Assembly (NCBI GenBank): GCA_023614405.1
Contig: CM042691.1
Location: 178,284,927 to 178,348,926 of the forward strand
Direction: 5' to 3'
Source: Avena insularis
Taxonomy: Eukaryota > Streptophyta > Magnoliopsida > Poales > Poaceae
DNA length: 64,000 nt
Shown here: positions 46,919 to 59,119 of the stretch, one piece after another
How positions within the stretch are numbered: the stretch's first letter is position 1
Layout: the number at the start of each line of letters is the position of its first letter
Made by a program: the position numbers and the translations under genes
Notes under the pieces: generated by a model
Database searches by the model: none
Seen by the model: the letters and a program-made list of their open reading frames with translations, nothing else
What the model was told of the DNA's origin: nothing

Positions 46919-48419
46919 TGATACGTCCAATTTGCATCACCATTCTATATCATAATTTGCCTCTATTCATTGATATATGTCTTATTATGAGGTATCACTT
47001 ATGTCTTTTCCACTGTTTTTGCATGTTGGATGATTCTTGGAGGATGGACTGCCGGAGTCTGGATTCTGATGGAAAGGGAGGTGTTATGATGCAATTTCGT
47101 GAAGATCAGAAAAATAAAATAAAAATATGGGAAAATTATATTTTCCCGAAAGACTAAGGAAGCCAGAAGGGGAGGCGAAGAAGGGCCACAGGGGGCCCAC
47201 ACCCCCTAGGCGCGGGCCCACCTTGCCCCGCGCCTAGGGCAGGTGTGGCCCACCTAGCCGGCCTCCGACTCCGCCCTCTCGCCTATATCTTTCCTACGGA
47301 ACCCTAACACCAGGTGGCGACCACAGATAGATTTCCGCCGCCTCTGCGGGGCTGTAAAAACCGAGAGAGAAAGATCTCTCTGACAGACAGATTTCTGCCG
47401 GGGAAATTCCTTCTTGGAGAGGGGAGATCATCGCCATCAGCACCGTCATCAAGCTAGGCTTCATCGGGATTATCATCATCATCCACACCATCATCTCCAC
47501 CAGAACCATCATCACCACTCCGTCCCGCTGTAACAATTGTGTTGGATATTGCTTTAGATCTTAGGGGAAACTTTCCCGGTGTTAATTACTATTGTAGTTG
47601 ATGCTTGTGAGTGGAACCATTGGATTATTGTTTATGTTCAGATTGTTATTCATCACCATATCATCTTTGATCTTGATCCATATGATGTCTTGTGAGTAGT
47701 TCATCTAGTTCTTGAGGACATGGGAGAATTCATGTTGTTAGTAGTGGATTTGTGTTGAGTTATTATTCAATGGTTTAGTATTTAAGTTGTGGTGCTATTC
47801 TTCTAGTGGTGTCATGTGAACGTCGACTACATGATACTTCACCATTTATGGGCCTAGGAGAATGCATGGTGTATTTGGCTACTAATTGTGGGGTTGCCAG
47901 AGTGACAGAAACCTGAACCCCCGTTAGGACACCTTTGCACAAGGGAGTGTAGGATCTCAGAATTTAAGGCCGTGGTTAGGTTTATATCTTAATTACTTTC
48001 CTATAGTTGAGGATGCCTGTAGGGGTTTAATCACAAGTATGTATTAGTCCAAGTAAGTTCAGTACATTAGCACAGGTTCACCCACACAACACTTACAACA
48101 CCAAAGAAGAGTACTCAGCTATATGAAGCGAAAGCGGTTGACAGAATTCCCATGTGTCCTCGAGAACGTTTGGTCCTTATAAGTATTTCCACCAGCTTGT
48201 CCTTCGCTAAGAAAGGATTGGGCCACTTGCTGCATTTGTTCTTTATTACTTGCACTTTGTTTTGTTGCTTTATCAGAAAACCCCTAAAATCCGTTTGCTA
48301 AGTATTTGCAGAGATTTCCTACTCCATACCACTAGTCAACACCTTTTGCTCCTCGTTGGGATCGACACTCCATTTTATCGAAAGTACTGCGATATACCCC
48401 CTATACTTGTGGGTCATCA
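46919..48419 (+). repeat. LTR of the second Athila-like element
   Basis: TGATACGTCCAATTTGC to GGTCATCA, 1501 bases, ending about ten bases before the primer site. A TATA-like CCTATATCT lies at about 47283-47290, following a GC-rich block with a perfect inverted repeat. Confidence 0.85.
47204..47239. repeat. perfect GC-rich inverted repeat in the LTR
   Basis: Arms of 13 bases, CCCTAGGCGCGGG at 47204-47216 and its exact complement at 47227-47239, with a 10-base loop. It lies about 45 bases upstream of the TATA-like motif. Confidence 0.9.
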
Positions 48420-48430
48420 AGACTATTTTC

Positions 48431-48448
48431 TGGCGCTGTTGTCGGGGA
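48431..48448 (+). other. primer binding site, Asp-tRNA type
   Basis: TGGCGCTGTTGTCGGGGA matches the Asp-tRNA site with two C-to-T changes, about ten bases after the LTR end. Confidence 0.8.
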
Positions 48449-48538
48449 GTGAAGCGCTATTGAAGAGTGGAACTGGTAAAGGAAACTTCTACTATGTGTA
48501 TTGCTTTTTATTTGTGTTTGTTACTTTGTTTCCAATAT

Positions 48539-49094
48539 GGATAACCCACTTGGTTTTCTGTTTGGGAAAACTACTACCACTGCTAGGGTAGTAGATGAAC
48601 CACCAACCTGTTGAGATAGATCCTTTTAAGATATCTAAAAGTATTATTGATTGTGTTATGGATAATTATTATTTTGGGGATGGAACTGTCCATCCTGGTG
48701 ATCACTTGCTTTTTATCCATGAATTATGCGGGTTGTTTAAGTGTGGAGGTATCACAACTGAACAGGTGAAGAAGAAGTTACTCTCCATATCCTTGAAAGG
48801 GAGAGCTGAAGAATGGTATAAGATGCTGAAGAATGGACAATCCATGGAATGGGAGGAAATGGCATCTCTCTTTTATTCTAAATTCTATCCTCCAGTGAGA
48901 TCCATAAGGATAGGAATCTGATATATAACTTTTGGGCTCGTGATGGAGAGAGTACAGCTCAGGCTTGGGGAGATTGAAGTTACTAATGCTTAAATGTCCT
49001 ATTCATGAACTCCCTAACAATATTATTATCAATAACTTTTATGCTAGGCTTTCTATTCATGATAAAGATTTACTGGATGCTTCTTGTGTTGGAT
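48539..49094 (+). pseudogene. gag fragment of the second Athila-like element
   Basis: ATG at 48539 opens a frame (M-D-N-P-L-G-F-L-F-G-K) that shifts near 48600 into the frame 48595-48921. That frame has the G-D-H-L-L-F-I-H-E-L and G-R-A-E-E-W-Y motifs of retrotransposon gag capsid. A second shift near 48915 leads into readable gag (W-A-R-D-G-E-S-T-A-Q-A-W) until the chromovirus inserts at 49095. It would form the particle shell; this copy is broken. Confidence 0.75.
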
Positions 49095-52000
49095 TGTGAC
49101 ATCCCAAAAATATTGAACAATGATTATCAAATTCCAATCACCCAAAATTAGGGTTAACAAAAACTTTTGTTAATTAAATCATGAATGCATGTGTGTATGT
49201 GATGATTGTATGAATGCATGAATGGACTTGTGTGAATGTTGTAAATAGAAAGGAATGGTTTAAAGATGAAAACAACATCATCTAAAACATTTCCAAGCAG
49301 AAACAAATCAAGAGAAAAATCAAAAACAAACAAAACAAGCAAATGGTCATGTTTTCCAATCTTGCTCACTAGGCCACTTTGAGTGTTTCTAGTCCAAGAT
49401 TTCAAACAGAAACAATTCCATTTCTTTTAACCCCTGGCTAGACTAAGTAAAAGTGAACCCAAGCCCACCTTTCAAACTCACAGAAATATTTGGCAACTTG
49501 ATTCAAATGACAATTCAAAATTGAATCTTTAACATATGTGAAGAACATCCATTTTCAAAAACCAACCAAACTAGTGCACCTTGACCTTTCCAACTAACCA
49601 GAGACTACCTAGTATGTAACTAGTGCACCCACCAAGTTTGAACCAAAAATTCAAATTCAAATCTCTTTCGGCCATTTCATCAAACACCTTGCAAACACCA
49701 AACAAACAAACAACAAACACTATAGTGAGCAGTGATTTGGCCAACCTTGTTCGCTTTCTGGCTCACAACAGGCTATTAGTAGATCATCTAGCTTAGTTAT
49801 CAAGCTCTAGCACCACTGTGAGCTTGCCATTGCCATCAATGGTGACCATGCCGAGCCTCACCTTGCCACCCCTTGGTCGACAGCAAGCTAGGAGCAGCAC
49901 GTAGCCTAGCCACCTTGTATAAGGCATTGACCACCAACCACCGCCACCCTCTGCCCAACGCCAACACCCTGCCAGCCATTGGAACACTCTAGAAACACCA
50001 CGCCCTATGCCTTTGCGCCATGCCGAGAGCATGCCAGAGCACCCCACTCGACACGCGCCCACAGATCGCGTGCCGCCCTCGCCACGTGCAAGCGTGAGCA
50101 CCACCATCCCAGGAGACCGCCAGATAACCCCTTTCACAGTTGCGTGTCCCGTATCCACGGTGCGCCATTAAAATGCCCGTCGGACCCGCCCAGAGCATCA
50201 CAGCATTCCGACCGTCTCGAACCGCCCCACGCCTCGAGACCACGCCGTTGAGCTTCTCCAGGGAGCACAACACCGCCCCTACCGTCACCCATGCCATTAG
50301 CCCACTGTGCCGATGACCACGGCGAGCTCCACCCGCACCCTTCGGTCCCCTCGCTGCACTATAAATAGAGGCCACCCCCATTCGATTTCTTCACACCAAC
50401 AACCTTCCCTCTCTCTCAGAACCACCCCCACTTACCCCGGAGCAAGGCGAGCAGCAGGTCGTCGGAATTTGGCCGGAGTCTGCCGCGGAGGAGGAAGAAA
50501 GGAGCCAGCGATTGGAGCCGCCCCAGGAGAAGCCACCGGTACCAGGAGGTTCGCCGTTGTCGACTATGTTGTTCGCCCCCATCGCTGACCCTCGCCTGAG
50601 CCCCGATGAGCCCCCGTAGACCTCCACTGGCCATGCTAGGGTTCTGTCTCGCCGGCGTTGCTTGACGGAGATGATAAGTCACATCCGTTAGATTATATGT
50701 TGATCATGCCGTCCACATCACCCCGTACCGCTTCGCACCCCCCTACTGGTGGGGACACCCACTTAAACTCACCTGCGCGCGTTGTGCGCCATGGGCCGGC
50801 ACATTTACATTCCCGCGTGACCCGGTAGTTTGAATTTAGGTTTATTCTTTTAGTTTCAAACTCAGTTATGTACCTAGATTCCAAAATCAACCCAGGTCGA
50901 TTCACTGAACCAAAATGCCTGAAACCAATTTTGTTAGAAAGGTACTGGAATTCGTAATCCAAGCCATTTGATTCAATTCATTTGGAATTGTAGATCACCT
51001 AAAGTAAAAATAACAAGGCAGAAGCTTTTCTTCATTCAAACATTTTTCAAAATTTAACCACAAAATCTTTTGAGTTGATTCCAACTCTCAAAAATCACAT
51101 TTAACTAGACCTTTCTGAATATATAAAAATATCTAGGTTTACTTGCAGAAATAATGGACAAGCAATAAAAGAATGCCCCATAGGAAATTCTAGTCACTTT
51201 ATTTAATTAAAATAAAAAAGGTTAAACCTTATTAAACTGTGACACCACTTCAAAAAACATTCCCAAGTACTGAAATATGTGGTGATGACATCTGTCAACA
51301 TGATTCCATGTTTTAGTTGGACAATATTAAATCTTAAGTAGTTTTTCATTCAGTAGAAATTACTTTTCTAAAATAAAAGAAAATAAAACTATTGCCTTAA
51401 TCTTTTTGATGTTTGTGATGAGCCTAGATCATCTAGTGAACACCTTGGTGTTGTAAATAGAAGTATTTAAGTATTGTTTGGTGATTTTGTACCTCATATT
51501 TATTTATAGACACTAGTACCGACCAAAGATACCAGGAGGAAGGAGAATACTATGAGGAAGAAGCCAAGGAGAACTTCAACCACTGCTCTACTCAAGGCAA
51601 GCTAACAATTGCAACTTAGGAAGCTAATCCTTGCAAGCTTATACTAATATCTTAGCAAGCTACTATCTTAGAAAGCTAAGGTAAAACATGCAAGTTCTAC
51701 TTGCAAGCTTACACCACTTGATACCCAATCGTAGTTTTATTTGCAAGCTTAGTTATTTTATTTCCTTATCAAAACTTTCTATTGAAGTTTACTTAGTGAT
51801 TTGTAGATGTTGGAATGATATGTAAAGGTAGCATAAAGAGCATAAAACTTGGCCTAAGTTAGATAAATCTTGATTTCATCCTAAGGCATGAGATTGAACT
51901 TAGATCATCCACCCTTGTTTACCACTCCTAATTAGTGTTCACCCTCACCTGTAGATGCTAGTGCTAAGCATAAAACTTGATCACTTTAGATGGCAATACT

Positions 52001-53117
52001 TGGTGAAAATGATTATGAAAACCTTGGAATGTTGAATCAGTCTACTGAAATGTTTTGGCACGTGTTCTTGAACACCATATGATTTTGATGATGAAAATGT
52101 TAAGGCATCAGCCTTCCCCTTTATAAAACTGATGGTTGTCTGGATGCGATACAATTCCAATTTTACCATGCAACCACAATACCCGAAAATTGGGTAGGGC
52201 TTGACTAGAAATTTATATACCTTAGTATGGGTTCCCTTGCGGCCAAGGTTTGAGTTGAGGCTACCTTGTGAAGATTGTCGACCTATGCAGTTCCCAACAT
52301 GACGGTTGGTCATGGTTGGGAGGCCAAACTCACAGGAGAGGTGCCTATACTAGGGCATGTAATTGAAAGGTTAGGATTGATTATCCGCATACTGAGTATG
52401 GTGAAATCAGGATTGTTCCTTATGGATGTATCGAATGTTGTGATGAAAGTGTACCACCTCTGTAGAGGGTCAAACTATTCGAATATCCACGTCCACGGTT
52501 ATGGACAGTTGGAGTGGCCATACTATTCCATCGTCGGATGTTTTCAAAATGACTTATGAAATGGTTCATGACTTTGACTTGACAACTACAGGGTTGTGAT
52601 ATGAAATTCAAGTTTCCACTTAGGTGTTATAAAACTTTCAACTAGCTTTCTTTGCTTCTGAACTCAGTAGAGATAAATCTGGCTTTTTGCAAAACAACCT
52701 AGAGCCTAGTACTTCCTACTCAAAACCACTTCACTTGTTAGTATTAGTTTGCGAGTACTTAAAGAGTACTCATGGATTTGTCCCTAGCTATTCCCATGGC
52801 TAGACTATGAAGAGGACTATCAGGAGGACAGACAACAATAAGGTTACGACAACTAGGATCATCTCCCATCGTCAGCATTGCCTGTGACCATGAAGATGGA
52901 GCCTCGCCTACCCTATCGTTATTATACATTATTTCGCTGCTTGATTTGTATTGAGATTGGATCATGAGATCCTTTATTTGTTGTAAGACCTTATGTAAGG
53001 TTTCTGATGGATGATGTACTATGATATCCAATCTATTATGTCTTGCAAAAATGGTAATCCTGGGATTGCGACGTATGGAATAACAGGCATCTGTGATTCA
53101 AAATCCGGGTGTTGACA
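49095..53117 (+). repeat. 5' LTR of the chromovirus
   Basis: TGTGACATCCC to GTTGACA, 4023 bases. It matches the solo LTR 25044-28791 (reverse) and the fragment 7960-8671. Proline- and arginine-rich frames in the GC-rich block 49900-50700 are fortuitous. It contains CTCTGTAGAG near 52455, about 660 bases before the LTR end. Confidence 0.9.
50360..50368 (+). promoter_or_regulatory. TATA box of the chromovirus LTR
   Basis: TATAAATAG in the context CACTATAAATAGAGGCC, conserved in the solo LTR at 27516-27524. Confidence 0.7.
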
Positions 53118-53120
53118 GGT

Positions 53121-53132
53121 TGGTATCAGAGC
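53121..53132 (+). other. primer binding site, initiator-Met tRNA type
   Basis: TGGTATCAGAGC, three bases after the LTR end. Confidence 0.93.
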
Positions 53133-53348
53133 CATCCTGACCATAGGAGACCCTAGTTTAGAATGGACTTTTGAATCAAAAACTTAGTTTCAAAACCAAA
53201 AGAAGTGAGTATTTATGAAAACCTATTCTCATTCTTATCAGTTAGACTCTTTCATGAAAATTCATGTTGCTCAAAAATTCTTGCAAACTGACATAAAATT
53301 TGACACACTTTATCACTCTACTAACTTACTCATCCTATATTCTTATAG

Positions 53349-54146
53349 ATGGACGTGAAGTATATCAAGTTTTATCAATCGGGGAATGGAGGAGACCTCA
53401 TCTTTGAGCGTGACTTGTACCACTTGTCAGAAATGCTGGAGCGTCCACACCCCGAGTTCTTCGGAGCTCAGCTCAACAATCAGGAAGGAGAGGAGTTGCA
53501 ATGGCTGATTGTTTCAAGTCTCCAAGGAAAGATTAAAGCCCCCACCTAAGAGGGAATTCAGTTCACCATCAGAGAGAACAAATGGCTCGATGGACTTGCC
53601 AGGGCCATGCAGGAAGCTATTGCCCGTCTGTGTGGGAAGAGTATCAATCAGATCAAGGGTACCCGCTTTGATTTCTATCCAAGGCGTGATGTTATGGGAC
53701 AACCACTGGAGGCCCCATATCACCATGAGCTGAAAACTCAATTGGAACACCTCAGCTTTATGATGTATGACCGTCATAAGGAGTTAGACAATGCCCTTTC
53801 CTACGCCAACCACAAGTACGCCATCGCTGCTCAGAAGGATCAGACCATTGCCATGCTAGTGAAGGATCGCTAGTCTCGTCGCCGTCAGCTCGACAAGAAG
53901 GAGCCCATCATTTCTCGCCTTCATCACCAGATCACCGACTTGGACAAGACCATCCACAAGAGGGATATGCAACTCGAGGAGAGGGAGAATGCAGGGGAGG
54001 ACATCCGTGGAGACCCTTACTCCTATCTCACTGATGATGATGACTTTCTAGAGGATCAGGCCATGGACTTCTTCACCGATGATGATGACTTCGCCTTCAT
54101 TGATGATGCTGATGAGCATGATGAGGACACTGACTCCAAGTTGTAG
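53349..54146 (+). pseudogene. orf0, acidic coiled-coil protein upstream of gag
   Basis: One frame of 266 codons from ATG 53349, broken by TAA (53547-53549) and TAG (53871-53873), both one C-to-T change from a Gln codon. The product has no gag or enzyme motif. The middle part (53700-53990) is Lys-, Glu- and Gln-rich, probably helical. The C-terminus repeats acidic blocks of the type D-D-D-D-F (54040-54130). A separate orf0 before gag is known in rice RIRE3/RIRE8-type elements, function unknown. It is separated from gag by 244 bases. Confidence 0.7.
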
Positions 54147-54390
54147 TAGCACTTGAGCACTAGCATTAGTGACTTATATCCGGTCCCATTGTATAGTAGT
54201 TTCCCAGAATGGTTCTTAAAACCATCTGTTTTTCCTTTGTTGTGGTGTGTGTTTGTATCGTGAGCTATAAATTAATAAATGAAAAGCAAGTTGCTAGAAA
54301 AACCCGAGTCAAACTTTGAAAACTTTTCAATAAAAAAACCCTAAACCTTAGAAATTTCCCTGTTTTCTCATGATCTACCTCAATCTTCAG

Positions 54391-56060
54391 ATGCTTCGCG
54401 GAGGAAGCACTTCATCCACGGACCCGATGTTGCAAATGTTGGTTTTTGACCGCGAAGCTGAAAGAGCCGAATGTCAATCCAACTTAGCCACCCTTCAGCA
54501 CATCGCTCAGATGGCCAACAACAATCAAGGCCATGGAAATCAGGACAACCATGGATCCAAGCTCAAGAACTTCCAGAACACCAACCCACCCATTTTCACT
54601 AAGTCTGAAGAGCCCCTCGATGCCAATGATTGGCTACAAACCATGGAGAACAACCTAGAAGTTGTAGGAGTGGAAGCTAATGAGAAGGTACTGTTCGCCA
54701 CCCACTATCTGGCCGGAGATGTAAGAGCATGGTGGAACAATGTTCGCGCCATGAATGGAGGACAGATGATGACTTGGGATGAATTCAAAATCAAGTTCAG
54801 CAGAATCCATGTGCCACCGGGTTTGATCAAGAGGATGAGAGATGAATTCAGGGAACTGAAGCAAGGAAGGATGACCGTAGTTGAGTACCATGACAAAATT
54901 TTGTCATAGGCTAGGTATGCACTAGATGAGATAGATACCGAAGCTAAGAAGGATAGACTTTTGAATGGTCTGCATGATGAGATGCAGACAGTGTTGGTCA
55001 ATATCCCATTTGCTGATATTGAAGCCTTAGTGGACTATGCCATTCAGATGGAGGGCAAGATCAACCAAGCCAATGAGAACCACAAGCGTCGCATGATGCA
55101 TCAACCAGGAACCCACCATACCACAAAGTATCGCCCCAACCCATCTTCAGGATTTGCCCCAAGAAACAACATACCCCCGATGAACCGTCCGACCTATCCC
55201 AATCGTGGAGGAGGAAACCCAAGGCCCGGAGGAAATCACAACAACAACCACGGCAACTCCAGCAATTTCAACTGTCCACCTCCTAAGTTCAACAACAACA
55301 ATGTCGTGGAAGCAATGGTGTGCCTGGTGCAACAAAGGACAAGTCTCAGGTGACTTGTTATGAATGTGGAACCAAGGGTCACTATTCCAATGAGTGCCCC
55401 AAGAAGATTGCCGCAGCCCCCAATGCAAATGCCCCAGCTCAGCAGCAGCGTCGTGTTCAGCCTGGAAGAAGGTTTGCCCCAAGGAATTCACTCCACCGCA
55501 ATGGTCGTATCTTTCTCATGCATGCTAAAGAAGCCCAAGAAGCGCCATATGTCGTGTTGGGTTTGTTTTCTGTTAACTCAGTACTTGCAAGAGTGTTGTT
55601 TGATTCTGGAGCATCGCACTCGTTTGTTACAGAAGAATTTGCATGCACTAGTAATATTCAACCAACCAAATTGAAGCATGTTATGATAGTTCAAATACCT
55701 GGTTCAACCACCAAAGCTAGACAAATTTGCAAGGCCGTACCTATCTGAATCCATGGCATAGATTTCTATGCTAATCTAATAGTACTTGGAATAAAAGGTT
55801 TGGAGGTAGTACTAGGAATGGATTGGATGTCGAAGCATAAAGGACTAATCGACTGTGCCAAGAAAGCCATAACCATGACCTGTACAGCCAGAATATCAGT
55901 AGAGCATGTATCTGAAACCTTGTCCCGTCAATTCAAGTGCAACAAGAGTCTAGCCCAACCAACCATTGATCAATTCAGAGTAGTTTGTGAATACCCTGAT
56001 GTATTTCCAGATGTTTTTCCTGGTATGCCCCCCAGATCGGGATATCGAGTTTATCATTGA
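54391..56060 (+). pseudogene. gag and protease of the chromovirus
   Basis: ATG 54391 (M-L-R-G-G-S) follows the open start at 54370. The capsid segment has N-D-W-L-Q-T-M-E, A-R or V-R-A-W-W and E-F-R-E-L-K-Q-G-R-M motifs (about 54620-54880). A TAG near 54907 sits where Gln is expected. A frameshift near 55310 leads to a CCHC knuckle, C-Y-E-C-G-T-K-G-H-Y-S-N-E-C (55355-55400), and the protease site V-L-F-D-S-G-A-S-H-S-F-V (about 55590-55626). A TGA near 55746 breaks the protease; the frame then reopens with G-M-D-W-M. Gag forms the particle and protease cleaves it. Confidence 0.82.
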
Positions 56061-57448
56061 ACTAATCCCTGGAACCGGACCCATTGCCCAGAGACCATAT
56101 AGTCTGAACCCGTCTGAATTAGAGGAGCTAAAGAAGCAACTGGATTCTATGCTGGAGATATGATTTATCCAACCAAGTGTGTCGCCATGGAGATCACCTG
56201 TTTTATTTGTGGATAAGAAAGATGGAGGTAACCGTCTGTGTACGGATTATCGGAAGTTGAATGATGTCACCATCAAGAACAAGTACCCACTGCCAAAGAT
56301 AGAAGACCTGTTTGACCAGTTCACTGGTGCCAAAGTGTTTTCTAAGATTGATCTTAGAACTGGTTATCATCAACTCAAGATTCGCGCAGAGGATATTCCA
56401 AAGACTGCCTTTACCACCAGATATGGACTGTATGAGTACACGGTCATGTCTTTTGGATTAACCAATGCCCCCCGCTTATTTCATGAACCTCATGAATAAG
56501 ATTTTTATGGACTTCCTGGATAAGTTTGTCATTGTGTTCATCGATGACATTCTGGTCTATTCCAAATCAGAAGAAGAACATGAGCTACACCTGAGGACCA
56601 TCCTTGGAACCCTTAGGGAGCATCAGTTGTATGCCAAGTTTAGAAAATGTGAATTCTGGTTACAGGAGGTAGGATTCCTCGGACATATAGTATCGGCCGG
56701 AGGAATTGCCGTTCACCCTGCAAAGGTGAAGGATGTTGAAGATTGGCAAGCACCAACCACTCAAACCCAAGTTTGTGCATTTCTCGGATTGGCGGGATAT
56801 TACCGCAAGTTCGTAGAAGGATTCTCGAGTATCGCAAGAACCATGACCCAATTGCTAAAGAAAGACAAGAAGTTTGAATGGACGGACAAATGTGAAGCGA
56901 GTTTTCAAGAACTCAAGAGGATATTGATTTCAGCTCCAATCTTGATCATGTCGGATATCACGAAGCCGTTTTATGTGTATTGTGATGCATCCAAGATCTG
57001 TCTCGGATATGTGTTGTTGCAAGAAGGCAAAGTTATATCTTATCTATCCCGACAACTGAAGCAGCATGAGGAGGATTATCCTACCAATGATCTTGAACTA
57101 GCAGCCATAGTTCTAGCCCTGAAGACATGGAGGCATTACCTGATGGGAAACCGTTGTGAGATTTATTCGGATCACAAGAGCCCGAAGTACATATTCACTC
57201 AGAAGGAGCTTAATATGAGGCAAAGAAGGTGGATCGAGCTAATCAAGGACTATGATCTGGACATTGACTATCACCCAGGTAAAGCCAATGTGGTAGCAGA
57301 TGCCCTTAGTAGATTTCCGTGTCGTTTGATCTCCATGATTCTGAAGGAGCAACCAAGATTGCACAAGGAGATGGAGGATTTCAGAATGGAATTAGTAAGT
57401 GAAGGATTTTTGGCTAGCATAGAACTTCAACCCACTTTGATCAGTTAG
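56061..57448 (+). pseudogene. reverse transcriptase and RNase H of the chromovirus
   Basis: RT motifs: [13 protein letters not shown] (56190), [11 protein letters not shown] (56355), S-F-G-L-T-N-A-P (56450) and F-I-D-D-I-L-V-Y-S (56540), which keeps both catalytic Asp. A frameshift near 56470 separates fingers and palm. RNase H: Y-C-D-A-S (56980), N-D-L-E-L-A-A (57090), Y-S-D-H-K (57167) and V-A-D-A-L-S-R near 57295. A TGA near 56161 lies upstream of the RT. The frame 56465-57448 is open over 327 codons, the best preserved enzyme part of this element. Confidence 0.88.
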
Positions 57449-58694
57449 ATCAAGGAGGCATGGAAAGGAAATGCTAGTATCGACAGAATCAAACATCAAA
57501 TCGGTATAGGCAAAGTACCGGATTCACCGAAGACGAAGAAGGAGTTTTGTGGTACAAAGGACGTCTTTGTGTACCAGCAGATTCAGAGTTGAAGGAAGCT
57601 ATTTTCAAAGAGGCCCATGATACCCTTTATTCTATCCACCCCGGAGGAACGAAGATTTATCAGGATCTAAAGAAGCAATTTTGGTGGCATAAGATGAAGA
57701 GAGAAATCAGAAGCTACATCGCCAAGTGTGATATTTGTCATAGAGTCAAGGCGGGACATCAGAGACCCGCAGGACTGTTGCAACCACTTCAGATTCCAGA
57801 ATGGAAATGGGATTCAGTTGGAATGGACTTTATCACCAGATTGCCTACTTCTAGTAGGGGAAACGACTCTATTTGGGTCATTTCTTACCAGTCAAGACCA
57901 CCTACCAGAGTTCGAAACTAGCAGAGTTGTACATTGCTAGAATCGTTAGTTTGCGCGGAGTCCCCAAGAACATTGTGTCATATCGAGGAACTCAGTTTAC
58001 CTCGAGATTCTGGAAGAAAGTACAATAAGGATTGAGAACAAGATTGGATTTTAGCACAGCATATCACCCTCAGACAGATGGACAAACATAGCGAGTAAAT
58101 CAAATACTCGAAGATATGTTGAGATCCTGTGTGCTAGAGTATGGATCTAAATGGGAAGACTGTCTGCCTTTCGTGGAATTCTCTTACAACAACAGTTATC
58201 AAGCTAGTTTATAAATGGCCCCATTTGAATTCATGTATGGAAGGAAGTGTCGTACACCTTTGAATTGGTCGGAAGTAGGAGAGAGACAGATATTTGGACC
58301 AGACATCCTACAAGAATCAGAAGAGAAAGTTCACAAGATTTGTGAGCACCTCAAGACCGCCCAGTCAAGACAAAAGAGTTATGCCGACAAGAGACGTCGA
58401 GACCTAGACTTCAATATCGGAGATTTTGTGTATCTAAAAGTATCGCCTTTGAAGGGAATCCAGCTCAAAGCATTTCCAGTTTTCAAGAACATTGATCATC
58501 GCACCATAGAGATCAACGATGACCTGACGTATCCCGAAGCACCCATCCGTATTTTGGAGGAAGATTTCAGAACCACCAGGACCCGAATCATCAAGTTTCT
58601 CAAGATTCAGTTGAGTAACCACACTGAAGAGCAAGCTACCTGGGAACGAGAAGACTACATCAAGACGGAGTTTCCTGATCTTTTTAAATCCTAG
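57449..58694 (+). pseudogene. integrase with chromodomain-like C-terminus
   Basis: The zinc-binding part (about 57600-57750: H-P-G-G, C-D-I-C) and first catalytic Asp (V-G-M-D-F-I) are readable. The second is replaced: S-Y-R-G-T-Q-F at 57978-57998 has Tyr (TAT 57981-57983) where Asp is expected. The catalytic Glu position is a TAG (58089-58091). Frameshifts occur near 57880 and 58200. About 40 residues after G-I-Q (near 58460) are missing compared with the family. The end (58540-58690, with W-E-R-E-D) matches the chromodomain tail of chromoviruses, which targets heterochromatin. Non-functional. Confidence 0.85.
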
Positions 58695-58739
58695 TTTTCT
58701 TCTTTCTTCTTTCTCAAATCTCGGGACAAGATTTTGTTT

Positions 58740-58753
58740 AAGGAGGGAAGGTT
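58740..58753 (+). other. polypurine tract of the chromovirus
   Basis: AAGGAGGGAAGGTT directly before the 3' LTR start, preceded by CGGGACAAGA. Confidence 0.85.
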
Positions 58754-59119
58754 TGTAACATCCCAAAACTATTGAACAATGATTATCAAATTCCAATCAC
58801 CCAAAATTAGGGTTAACAAAAACTTTTGTTAATTAAATCATATGAATGCATGTGTGTATGTGATGATTGTATGAATGCATGAATGGACTTGTGTGATTGT
58901 TGTAAATAGCAAGGAATGGTTTAAAGATGAAAACAACATCATCTAAAACATTTCCAAGCAGAAACAAATCAAGAGAAAAATTAAAAACAAACAAAACAAG
59001 CAAATGGTCATTTTTGCCAATCTTGCTCACTAGGCCACTTTGAGTGTTTCTAGTCCAAGATTTCAAACATAAACAATTCCATTTATTTTCACCCCTGGCT
59101 AGACCAAGTAAAAGTGAAC
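58754..59119 (+). repeat. 3' LTR of the chromovirus, truncated
   Basis: First 366 bases match 49095-49460 with a few differences. Similarity stops at AAGTGAAC, where Tat sequence begins. Confidence 0.88.

Larger units (their letters stand above)
46919..49094 (+). mobile_element. 5' part of a second Athila-like element
   Basis: An LTR (46919-48419), an Asp-tRNA primer site and a broken gag, interrupted at 49095 by a chromovirus. The continuation was expected after 59119 but is not there, so it was deleted. Left flank is GTGTA (46914-46918); no partner flank remains. Confidence 0.82.
49095..59119 (+). mobile_element. chromovirus (Tekay/Del type) with orf0, truncated 3' LTR
   Basis: 5' LTR 49095-53117, initiator-Met primer site, orf0, gag with CCHC knuckle, protease, RT, RNase H, integrase and a C-terminal chromodomain-like segment, then polypurine tract and the first 366 bases of the 3' LTR. 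That order is characteristic of chromoviruses; an extra upstream orf0 is known from rice RIRE3/RIRE8-type elements. It inserted into the gag of the Athila-like element (left flank TGGAT). The right end is fused to an unrelated Tat element, so a deletion removed the rest. Stops and frameshifts make it defective. Confidence 0.9.
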
